Positions 1 through 6,748 of a stretch of 64,000 nucleotides of DNA are shown here, piece after piece. How positions within the stretch are numbered: position 1 is the first letter of the stretch; each line of letters starts with the position of its first letter. Below the pieces are notes generated by a model. That model worked only from the letters and a program-made list of their open reading frames with translations. It did not search any database and was not told where the DNA came from. This stretch comes from Kushneria sinocarnis (lineage in GTDB: Bacteria > Pseudomonadota > Gammaproteobacteria > Pseudomonadales > Halomonadaceae), in the NCBI RefSeq assembly GCF_003633775.1, contig NZ_RBIN01000004.1, positions 1-64,000 on the forward strand, read 5' to 3'. Both the position numbers and the translations under genes were made by a program.

Positions 1-146
1 TCATCGGGTAGCTCGGTCAGGTGGTGACAGGGTAGCCAGATTCTACCCCGCCGATGGCGATCAGGCAGCTGCGGCGGGATTTATGCAGCGTTTCCCTAGC
101 CGAGATACCATGGCCCTTTTCAGCCGACCAGCAGAAGGCTCGCCCC

Positions 147-482
147 ATGACGGCACACACTCGACCGTGCGCCATCCTGCTCATTGCCGCCCTGATGACC
201 GGGGGCTGCAGCGCGACCACCTCCCATGCCCCGGCCGCCCCTCAGGGCGCCTGCGACAGGGTGGCCGATTACGCCATTCCGGCGCAGCGCTTCGATGAGA
301 CGGCCCAGCAGCTCGCGCACGCCACCGGCTGTTTCATCCGCACCGACCTCTCCCGGACCGGCGCGATCCCCGTGCAGCCCGTCACGGGCACGATGAGCCT
401 GCGTCAGGCGCTCGAGCGCGCCCTGCAGGGCACCGGGCTGAGCATCACCGACCATCGGCCGGATACCCTTACCGTTTACTGA
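147..482 (+). CDS. Small STN-domain (secretin/TonB N-terminus) lipoprotein
   Basis: Encodes 111 aa. The N-terminus (about residues 1-22) is basic then hydrophobic and ends in MTGGCS, a lipobox-like site with an atypical -3 residue, so an exported lipoprotein is likely. Residues about 40-110 look like an STN domain (YAIPAQRFDETAQQLAHATG, then VTGTMSLRQALERALQGTGL and a terminal LTVY), as found at the N-terminus of secretins and TonB-dependent transducers. Here it stands alone, with no receptor or secretin following. The ATG at 147 is chosen because the signal peptide starts there; an upstream in-frame ATG at 54 would add 31 non-signal residues. Function unknown; it may sense or bind a partner in the periplasm. 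Confidence 0.65.
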   Translation: MTAHTRPCAILLIAALMTGGCSATTSHAPAAPQGACDRVADYAIPAQRFDETAQQLAHATGCFIRTDLSRTGAIPVQPVTGTMSLRQALERALQGTGLSITDHRPDTLTVY

Positions 483-579
483 GCACTCCCTGGCCACTGC
501 GCTCTTCCCCACTCCGACTGCCCCGGGCAGCGGCCGGTTCCTCGCCAGCCTGCAACGATCATTGGTCGTGTGCACGGAA

Positions 580-602
580 CTGTACAGGAAATATGTGTAC
601 AG
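580..602. promoter_or_regulatory. Perfect inverted repeat CTGTACA-N9-TGTACAG
   Basis: Two 7-bp arms, perfectly complementary, are separated by 9 A/T-rich bases, 70 bp upstream of the small membrane protein gene at 673. The geometry (about 16 bp between arm starts) fits a dimeric regulator site better than a terminator, because no T-run follows. The cognate regulator is unknown. Confidence 0.45.
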
Positions 603-672
603 AACTGCTACAAATGTAAGTGTGCGTTACGACGCTCATTTCCATACAGGCCGGTCTTCACAGGGAGGTGAA

Positions 673-771
673 ATGACTTATTGGCTGACCGCGATCGTTT
701 CCGTGGCAGGTATCGTGCTCTGTGCCTACGGCACCATGGAGGGACTGTTCATGATGGCCGGTGTCCAGTAG
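673..771 (+). CDS. Small membrane protein, 32 aa
   Basis: A 32-residue ORF beginning MTYWLTAIVSVAGIVLCAYG and ending MMAGVQ. Nearly the whole chain is one hydrophobic segment, so it is a single-span inner-membrane microprotein. The start is supported by a strong Shine-Dalgarno sequence (GGGAGGTGA) a few bases upstream. An in-frame start at 562 would add 37 polar residues with no ribosome binding site. I do not recognise the family. It follows an inverted repeat at 580-602 that could control it. Confidence 0.55.
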   Translation: MTYWLTAIVSVAGIVLCAYGTMEGLFMMAGVQ

Positions 772-944
772 CGAGACATCCGGCAGGAGCGATCGCAGTG
801 GCTGATGGGGCCGCCGCGAACGCCACACGCCCCGAACCGGCACCGCAACCTGATTTCGGTAAAGGAATTGCCCGCCCGGCTTCCGTTAACATCCGCCAAC
901 TTTCGGATACCGAATCAACCCATCGGGAGGACCGGGCAGACCCC

Positions 945-1121
945 ATGAAAGTATTGCTGAAAGCGCTGACGCCCCTTGTGCTGCTGCTGAGCGCGGCCCT
1001 GATTTACAAGTTCTGGGCCGGGTCGCGCAGCGATCCTGACAACCCCGATGCCGAAGGGGATCGACTGATTCGTCATTACGACAAGCAGAGGCAGCAAGAC
1101 CGGCAGCAGCAGGAGCGCTGA
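945..1121 (+). CDS. Small single-pass membrane protein, 58 aa
   Basis: Starts MKVLLKALTPLVLLLSAALI, one N-terminal transmembrane helix (about residues 5-25), followed by a highly polar tail rich in Asp, Gln and Arg (RHYDKQRQQDRQQQER). The topology suggests an inner-membrane anchor with a charged tail on one side. A GGGAGG motif lies about 15 bases before the ATG, a rather long spacing. No family recognised; lack of overlap with other genes and the hydrophobic pattern support it being real. Confidence 0.5.
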   Translation: MKVLLKALTPLVLLLSAALIYKFWAGSRSDPDNPDAEGDRLIRHYDKQRQQDRQQQER

Positions 1122-1279
1122 TGCCCCTGCCCGAAGCGACCCGGCCGCCAGCACCGGCTGCCCGGCAAGACCGCAATAACATTGTGCTGCAGAACTGCCC
1201 TGCCGGTAATTCGGGAGCGCTTTGCTGACAGTTCGCCACCGGAAGCCGCGCCTTCGTAAACAAACACCACTGTCGCGTT

Positions 1280-4105
1280 TTACCGGCCCACTACACTGCG
1301 ACCTCCCTGAACGGAGGAGGTCGCAGAATGTGGGCATGGATCGCAACAAGCTGGGGCTGGATCACGGCCAATGCCACCGTGTTCAGCGGGCTGACCAGCG
1401 TGGGCATGCTGCTGATCTGGGGCATCTATCTGCAGCTGATACTGCATAACTTCCGGATGCAGCGGCGCCCCCAGATCATCATCAATCGTGACCGCGGCCG
1501 GGATATCAACTCGCTGTGCCTGATCAGCAACATGAGCCAGGAAGCGGTCTTCATCGAAACCATCTTTGCCCAGCTGGAAACCTCGCGCGGCAGCTGGTTC
1601 ATCGATATCACCGATATCATTGACGAACAGGCCACCCGTCATGATGAACAGCACCAGACCGGGGCGGATACCCGCATGCTGAGCCGGGTGACCCATCAGG
1701 GCCCGCTCAACAAGGGCCAGTACATGGAAAGCGGTACCATCGGTCTGATCATCCGGCGCATCGCCGACGCCAACGGGCTCGAACTGAACGAGACCTGTCA
1801 TGCCGGTTCGGCAGAGGTCGAACTGCACTCGCTGGCGATCTTCCTGATCGCGGTATTCGGCAACGAGAAGCGGCCCATCGGGGCCCGGCGGCGCTTCAAG
1901 CTGGTCGATGACGATGAGCGGCGCCTCTCGCTGGTGCCGGACGAGCCCGGTACACGCCAGCTCAACAGTCGTCGCCACCGGCTGGAGATCCGGCGCTGGC
2001 AGCAGGCCCTGCTGTAGGGCCGAAAGCGTCACGCGGCCCTCGTCCAGAATATCGAGCCGGCCCGGTCGGCCGAAGAGGTACCCCTGCAGATGCGAGCAGC
2101 CCTCGCGCTGCAGCAGGTCGACCTGCTCGGCACGCTCCACGCCCTCGGCAGTCGTTTCGATGTCCAGGCTGCGGCTCATGCTGGTAATCGCCCGCACGAT
2201 GGCCAGCGCCTCGCGGCTCTCGCAGACCTCGTTGATGAAGCTCTTGTCGATCTTGATCTTGTCGAAGGGGAAGGTGCGCAGATAGCGCAGCGAGGAGTAG
2301 CCGGTACCGAAGTCATCCAGCACGATCCGCACGCCGAGCTGCTTGAGCTGGCGCAGGGTTTCGAGATTGCGCTGGGTCTCGTCGAGCAGGACGGATTCGG
2401 TGATCTCCAGTTCGAGCCGCTGCGGGGCGAGCCCTGACGTGGCCAGGGCCCCTTTCACCCGGTCGACCAGATTGCGGCGGCCGAACTGGATCGGCGACAG
2501 ATTGACCGACACCACCTGCTCCGGTGGCCAGCGCATGGCTTCCCGACACGCCTCGACCAGCACCCACATGCCGATCTCGTGAATCAGCCCGGTCTCCTCG
2601 GCAATCGGAATGAACTGCAGCGGCGGAATCAGCCCCTTGGTGGGATGATTCCAGCGCAGCAGCGCCTCGTAGCCCGACAGGGCCATGTTCGCCGAGTTCT
2701 TGATCGGCTGATAGTACAGCAGCAGCTCATGGCTGGTCAGCGCCTGGCGCAGATCGGTTTCGACATCCAGCCGGTGACGCGCCACCTCTTCCATGTCGCA
2801 GCGAAAGAATTCGTACTGATTGCGCCCGTTGCGCTTGGCTTCATAGAGCGCCAGGTCCGCCTGACGGAAAAGCTGTTCCGCGCTGTCGACCCCTTCGGAG
2901 GAGAGGGCAATGCCGATGCTGATGCCGGTCTGGATCTGGTGGCCATTGATGAAAAACGGCGATCTGCTGACACTCACCAGCTGCCGGGCCAGATCCTCCA
3001 CCTCTGCGTGATGCCGGCAGGCCGGCGCCACCACCGCGAACTCGTCACCACCGATCCGGGCGAGCGTCTCACCGGCGTTCAGGGCCTCGCCCAGCCGACC
3101 GGCCAGCTGTCCCAGCAGTTCGTCACCGGCCTGATGGCCCAGCACGTCGTTGACATCCTTGAAGTTGTCGAGATCGAGCAGCAGTGTGCCGACCCGCTGC
3201 TCCCGGTCATCGGCGTGTCGCAGCGCCTGGCCGAGGCGCTCGCCGAACAGCATCCGATTGGGCAGGTTGGTCAGCGCATCGTGATGCGCCATGTGCCGTA
3301 TCAGTTCATTGGCCGCATGCTCTTCGGTCACGTCCTCGATCAGGTACATCAGGTGTCCGGAGTGCTGCTCGCCTCCCTGCAGGATCAGGATGCGACACTT
3401 CAGCCGGCTGGGTACCGCGCCGGTATCCAGCTCGATTTCCGTTTCCACGCACCGCCCGGTCGTCATCACTTCCGCGGCCTGGGCCTCGAGATGCGCCAGG
3501 ATCTGTGCCGGGCGGGAGGCCTGGCCGATCCGCTCGTCCGCCTTGCCGGGCCGGGCCGGAAGCTCATCGTGGTTGCTCAGCAGTACCCGGCCGCTGCCGT
3601 GATCCTGCACGATCACCCAGGTGGGAATGTTGTCGATGACCGTATTGAGAAAGCCGGAAAGCACGCCCAGCTCTTCATTGCGCTGCTCGGTCTGCTGCCG
3701 GGCATGGACAAGCTCATCCTCATAGCGCTTGCGCTCGGTCATGTCGCGGGTGATCTTGGCAAAGCCGATCAGCGCGCCGCCCTCGTGCACGGCATCGATC
3801 ACCACGCTCGCCCAGAAGGCGCTGCCATCCCGCCGTATGCGCCAGCCTTCGGCCACATAGCGCCCCTCCTGACGGGCCGCCGCCAGCCCCCGATCGGGCA
3901 GCCCGGCCCGGCGCTCTTCTTCGCTGTAGAAACAGGAGAAGTGCCGCCCGATGACTTCATCGCGGTCATAGCCCTTGATGGCCCGGGCGCCGGCATTCCA
4001 GCTGGCGATCCGGCCCTCGGGATCAAGCATGTAAATGGCGTAATCGGTAATGTTCTCGACCAGCTGACGGTAGGACTGGTCATTATCGATCAACACGGAA
4101 TCCAT
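1280..4105 (-). CDS. PAS-PAS-GGDEF-EAL cyclic-di-GMP protein, over-extended 3' end
   Basis: Sensor with both c-di-GMP synthesis and hydrolysis domains. From the ATG at 4105 (GAGG just upstream): PAS 1 about residues 8-115 (YRQLVENITDYAIYMLDPEG), PAS-like region about 130-245, GGDEF about 260-425 with intact RIGGDEFAVV, and EAL about 440-685 with intact EALLRW, ITES and DDFGTGYSS. Both domains look catalytically competent. No transmembrane segment, so cytosolic. The EAL domain ends near GYLFGRPG (around 2070), where the protein should stop, yet the frame stays open to a TAA at 1280-1282, adding about 240 residues antisense to the convergent gene. That tail looks non-coding, so the stop has probably been lost or a frameshift is present. 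An in-frame start at 4339 is unlikely because it would nearly abut the divergent gene and precedes a junk-like stretch. Confidence 0.85.
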   Translation of the reverse strand: MDSVLIDNDQSYRQLVENITDYAIYMLDPEGRIASWNAGARAIKGYDRDEVIGRHFSCFYSEEERRAGLPDRGLAAARQEGRYVAEGWRIRRDGSAFWASVVIDAVHEGGALIGFAKITRDMTERKRYEDELVHARQQTEQRNEELGVLSGFLNTVIDNIPTWVIVQDHGSGRVLLSNHDELPARPGKADERIGQASRPAQILAHLEAQAAEVMTTGRCVETEIELDTGAVPSRLKCRILILQGGEQHSGHLMYLIEDVTEEHAANELIRHMAHHDALTNLPNRMLFGERLGQALRHADDREQRVGTLLLDLDNFKDVNDVLGHQAGDELLGQLAGRLGEALNAGETLARIGGDEFAVVAPACRHHAEVEDLARQLVSVSRSPFFINGHQIQTGISIGIALSSEGVDSAEQLFRQADLALYEAKRNGRNQYEFFRCDMEEVARHRLDVETDLRQALTSHELLLYYQPIKNSANMALSGYEALLRWNHPTKGLIPPLQFIPIAEETGLIHEIGMWVLVEACREAMRWPPEQVVSVNLSPIQFGRRNLVDRVKGALATSGLAPQRLELEITESVLLDETQRNLETLRQLKQLGVRIVLDDFGTGYSSLRYLRTFPFDKIKIDKSFINEVCESREALAIVRAITSMSRSLDIETTAEGVERAEQVDLLQREGCSHLQGYLFGRPGRLDILDEGRVTLSALQQGLLPAPDLQPVATTVELACTGLVRHQREAPLIVIDQLEAPPGPDGPLLVAEYRDQEDRQRVQFDLCRTGMTGLVQFEPVGVGDAPDDQTDGTAFHVLALVERALMGHPAQHAGIRPGLVLFIMTGGLFVNDIGDIDEPAAARGFQLGKDGFDEDRFLAHVADQAQRVDIPAAVTIDDDLGAPLHPEVMQYQLQIDAPDQQHAHAGQPAEHGGIGRDPAPACCDPCPHSATSSVQGGRSVVGR
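1297..1325 (+). promoter_or_regulatory. Hairpin sequestering the ribosome binding site of the 1328 gene
   Basis: TGCGACCTCC (1297-1306) is perfectly complementary to GGAGGTCGCA (1316-1325), with a 9-base loop. The right arm contains part of the GGAGGAGG Shine-Dalgarno sequence directly before the ATG at 1328, so the folded RNA would hide the ribosome binding site. No T-run follows, which argues against a terminator. Candidate translational control element. Confidence 0.4.
1328..2017 (+). CDS. Membrane-anchored protein of unknown function
   Basis: Encodes 229 aa. Residues about 15-42 form one or two hydrophobic segments (FSGLTSVGMLLIWGIYLQLI), followed by a basic stretch (RMQRRPQ) and a soluble domain with beta-strand character (INSLCLISNMSQEAVFIETIF). 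This resembles uncharacterised membrane-anchored proteins I associate with Halomonas-type genomes, so the assignment is from memory of sequence style only. A strong GGAGGAGG ribosome binding site precedes the ATG. It is convergent with the PAS-GGDEF-EAL gene, whose frame reads antisense through the whole of this gene in exact codon register. The hydrophobic pattern and ribosome binding site favour this strand as coding. Confidence 0.6.
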   Translation: MWAWIATSWGWITANATVFSGLTSVGMLLIWGIYLQLILHNFRMQRRPQIIINRDRGRDINSLCLISNMSQEAVFIETIFAQLETSRGSWFIDITDIIDEQATRHDEQHQTGADTRMLSRVTHQGPLNKGQYMESGTIGLIIRRIADANGLELNETCHAGSAEVELHSLAIFLIAVFGNEKRPIGARRRFKLVDDDERRLSLVPDEPGTRQLNSRRHRLEIRRWQQALL

Positions 4106-4276
4106 CCCCTCACAAGTCGGCGCGAACGGTAGGTTGAACGGTGCCGCCGGCACCCTGTGGCCAACGTTATTGCCGATATCGACCGCAAGCATCATGTTCT
4201 TGACCCCCGGCGGGATGTTCACTTCAGCCGGTTCCTGCATCCAAGGTATAAGCCCGGCGCCCGCCACCCCTCTGCT

Positions 4277-4295
4277 ATCGTGGCTGCGCCACGAT
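4277..4295. promoter_or_regulatory. Inverted repeat ATCGTGG-N5-CCACGAT
   Basis: A perfect 7-bp inverted repeat in the 251-bp divergent region between the c-di-GMP gene and the FAD-linked oxidase gene, about 60 bp before the latter's ATG. It could be an operator or a leader hairpin. No other support. Confidence 0.3.
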
Positions 4296-4356
4296 CTCAT
4301 CTTGCGCATGCCCGGCCAGCGCCTGCCCATCTTCATCAATCACCGGAAGCCGCCTC

Positions 4357-5790
4357 ATGACATCGAGTGCCAGCGCCATCGCCGACCAACTGACCGCCCT
4401 GCTCGGCAGCAGGGGGGTACTGCAGCATGACGCGGACCTCGGCCGCTACATGGAGGACTGGGCCGGTCACCGGCGCGGTCGGCCACTGGCCGTGGCGCGC
4501 CCGGCAAGCACCGAGGAAGTCGCCGCGGTGGTGCGCTTCTGTCATGCCAACGGCATTCGCATGGCGCCCCAGGGGGGCCATACCGGGCTCGTGGACGGCG
4601 CCCTGCCGGCCGAAACCGACGATGAGCTGATCATCAGTCTGGAGCGCCTCAATCGTATTCATGCCATCGACCCGATCAGTTTCACCATGGACGTGGACGG
4701 CGGCTGTATCCTGGCCGATATCCGGGAGGCAGCACAGGCGCAGGCATGCTTCTTCCCGCTCTCCTTCGCTGCGCAGGGCAGCTGTCAGATCGGCGGCAAC
4801 ATTGCCACCAACGCCGGCGGCATGAATGTGCTGCGCTACGGGGTCACTCGCGAGCTGGTGCTGGGGCTCGAGGTGGTGCTGCCCGACGGGCGCATCTGGA
4901 ACGGCATGAAGGCCCTGCGCAAGGACAACCGCGGCTACAATCTCAGGCAGCTGTTCATCGGCAGTGAAGGCACCCTGGGCATCATCACCCGCGCCGTGCT
5001 GAAGCTCTTTCCGAAGCCCGATCAGACGGCGACCGCCCTGCTGGCAGTGCCCTCGGTGGAAGCCGCCGTGCGCCTCTACGGCGAGGCCCGGCGCGGCTGC
5101 AGCGATCTACTGTCGGCCTTCGAACTGATTCCCCGCAGCTGCCTGGAACTGGCCTTCGAGGCGACCGACCAGCTCAGCGACCCGCTCTCCACGGCCTACC
5201 CCTACTACGTTCTGCTGGAAGCCTCGGCCACCGGCCCAATCGAGCTCGATACCATGGTCGAGCAGCTGCTCGAACACGCCATGGCGCAGGAGCTGCTGCT
5301 CGACGGCGTGCTGGCAGCCAGCAGCTCCCAGGCCGAGCGGCTGTGGCTGATCCGCGAGAGCATGCTGGAGGGACAGCGCGCCCGGGGCCCTCATCTGCGC
5401 ACCGATATCGCCGTTCCACTGGCCCGGATTGCCGAATTCGTGACCGAGGCGAGCGCTGCTGTCGAAGCCGCGTCGCCGGACTCCACGGTGCTGGTCTATG
5501 GCCACATCGGTGATGGCAACCTGCACTATAATATCCTGCCACCATCACAGCTCCCGGAAGCCGACAAGCACGCCCTGCTGCATGACCTCGAGGCCCTCGT
5601 CTTCAGCGTGCTTGACCGCTTCGACGGTAGCCTCAGCGCCGAGCACGGCATCGGCCGGCTCAAGCAGGCTGCCTGGCTGGAGCGCGTCTCGAGCGATGAG
5701 CTCGCCCTGCTGACCGGCATCAAGGCGGTATTCGATCCCGATCAGCTGCTGGCCGCCAACCGCATCCTGCCCGCCTCAGGGCGCGACTGA
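4357..5790 (+). CDS. FAD-linked D-2-hydroxyacid dehydrogenase (GlcD/D2HGDH family)
   Basis: Encodes 477 aa. The N-terminal half (about residues 35-215) is an FAD-binding PCMH domain, with the typical flavin loops MAPQGGHTGL and QIGGNIATNAGGM and the IGSEGTLGIIT segment. The C-terminal half is the FAD-linked oxidase cap with GHIGDGNLHYNI (about residue 384) and SAEHGIGRLK, which carry the metal and substrate-binding residues. The family oxidises D-2-hydroxyglutarate, D-lactate or similar acids, passing electrons to a quinone or ETF. Cytoplasmic or peripheral membrane. The substrate cannot be fixed from sequence; D-2-hydroxyglutarate (linked to SerA) is the likeliest. GGAAG precedes the start. 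Confidence 0.85.
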   Translation: MTSSASAIADQLTALLGSRGVLQHDADLGRYMEDWAGHRRGRPLAVARPASTEEVAAVVRFCHANGIRMAPQGGHTGLVDGALPAETDDELIISLERLNRIHAIDPISFTMDVDGGCILADIREAAQAQACFFPLSFAAQGSCQIGGNIATNAGGMNVLRYGVTRELVLGLEVVLPDGRIWNGMKALRKDNRGYNLRQLFIGSEGTLGIITRAVLKLFPKPDQTATALLAVPSVEAAVRLYGEARRGCSDLLSAFELIPRSCLELAFEATDQLSDPLSTAYPYYVLLEASATGPIELDTMVEQLLEHAMAQELLLDGVLAASSSQAERLWLIRESMLEGQRARGPHLRTDIAVPLARIAEFVTEASAAVEAASPDSTVLVYGHIGDGNLHYNILPPSQLPEADKHALLHDLEALVFSVLDRFDGSLSAEHGIGRLKQAAWLERVSSDELALLTGIKAVFDPDQLLAANRILPASGRD

Positions 5791-5871
5791 CACCGGCAGC
5801 AAGAGGCACAGGCAGCGGGCCCGTCACGACGCAGGGAGCCCGTGGTTACCCGATTTCGGATGGAGCCGCCC

Positions 5872-6471
5872 ATGATGATCGCGTTCGAAGGTCCCATCGG
5901 CGTCGGCAAGACCACGCTTGCCGAACAGCTGGCCGATTTTCTCGGCCCGCAGACCCGGCTACTGCTGGAGGATTTTGCCGGCAACGCCTTTCTCGACGAT
6001 TTCTACGCTCAACCGGAACGCTGGGCGCTGCCGGCCCAGCTCGAATTCCTGGTCTCGCGCCACGAACAGCTCAGCGCCTGCGTGCCGGACCCGGCTGCAC
6101 CGACCATTGCCGATCACAGCCTGATGAAGGATCGGATATTCGCCGAGCTGCTGCTGAGCGGCCGGGAGCGGGCGCTGTACGACCGCCTGGCCGCCCGGCT
6201 GCAGGGCGAAGAGATCACGCCCGACGTGCTGATCTATCTGGATGCCGAAACCGGAGTGCTGCTCGAGCGCATCGCCCGGCGCGGGCGCACCTTTGAACGC
6301 GATATCAGCGGCCATTATCTAAAGGCTCTGCGGCAGGGCTATGAACGCCATCTCGCTGCCCTGGCCGACTCGACCCTGCTGCTGCGCCTGGATACCTCGA
6401 ACATGGTGCCGACATCGGCCAACGAGCTGGCCTCGCTCTGGCATCGCATTCAACACTCCTGCCCGGAGTAG
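5872..6471 (+). CDS. Deoxynucleoside kinase family protein
   Basis: Encodes 199 aa from the ATG at 5872. It begins MMIAFEGPIGVGKTTLAEQL, a P-loop of the dNK type. DHSLMKDRIFAELLL around residue 80 matches the family substrate/nucleotide motif, and RIARRGRTFERDI about residue 140 is the LID arginine region. The family phosphorylates deoxyadenosine or deoxyguanosine with ATP in salvage. A GGAG lies 6 bases before this ATG, and the protein starts at the family N-terminus. A GTG at 5842, also with a GGAG, would add 10 residues. In many gammaproteobacteria a kinase of this type sits near folK/panB; it does not here. Confidence 0.8.
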   Translation: MMIAFEGPIGVGKTTLAEQLADFLGPQTRLLLEDFAGNAFLDDFYAQPERWALPAQLEFLVSRHEQLSACVPDPAAPTIADHSLMKDRIFAELLLSGRERALYDRLAARLQGEEITPDVLIYLDAETGVLLERIARRGRTFERDISGHYLKALRQGYERHLAALADSTLLLRLDTSNMVPTSANELASLWHRIQHSCPE

Positions 6472-6554
6472 CACGGAGGCGGATCGTAGTGCCGTCATCC
6501 GTCAGCCACCCCGCAACCGTATCCGATTCACGGCTGACAGTCGCTCTCATCAGC

Positions 6555-6583
6555 TTGACGGGATAATCTGCCCTGTTTATTTT
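6555..6583 (+). promoter_or_regulatory. Predicted sigma70 promoter of mntH
   Basis: A -35 hexamer TTGACG (6555-6560) and a -10-like TATTTT (6578-6583) are 17 bp apart, in the most A/T-rich stretch of the intergenic region. The predicted start is near 6590, giving a leader of about 155 nt before mntH. Confidence 0.5.
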
Positions 6584-6597
6584 TAACCATGGTTTAA
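6583..6597. promoter_or_regulatory. Palindrome overlapping the mntH promoter start, candidate repressor operator
   Basis: AACCATGGTT (6585-6594) is a perfect 10-bp palindrome flanked by TT and TAA, so the symmetry nearly extends to 15 bp. It sits over the predicted transcription start, where a metal-responsive repressor (MntR, Fur or Mur type) would block transcription. It does not match the E. coli MntR box, so the regulator is open. Confidence 0.45.
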
Positions 6598-6655
6598 TAT
6601 CGTAAACCCGGGAATATTACCTCACCCGGCCCGATCAACGTACAAGGAGCCAGAC

Positions 6656-6748
6656 GTGAGCGCACGGCAACCAACGGGTACCTGTCCAGCGCCCGGACAG
6701 CACTCCGCCGGCCCGGAGCACCGGAGCGGAGACGGGAGCAGCCGGTAA
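6656..6748 (+). CDS. Possible 30-aa leader ORF translationally coupled to mntH
   Basis: A GTG at 6656 is preceded by a near-perfect AAGGAG at 6644-6649 with ideal spacing. The frame runs 30 codons (VSARQPTGTCPAPGQHSAGP and on) and ends in TAA at 6746-6748, whose last A is the first base of the mntH ATG. The stop-start overlap suggests coupling. Composition is low in hydrophobic residues and one Cys is present. It may instead be an untranslated leader with a chance ORF. Confidence 0.35.
   Translation: MSARQPTGTCPAPGQHSAGPEHRSGDGSSR

Noticed and set aside
2579-4132. Long plus-strand open frame opposite the GGDEF-EAL gene
   Set aside because: It is antisense to a well-conserved gene, has no recognisable domain and exists because stops are rare at high GC.
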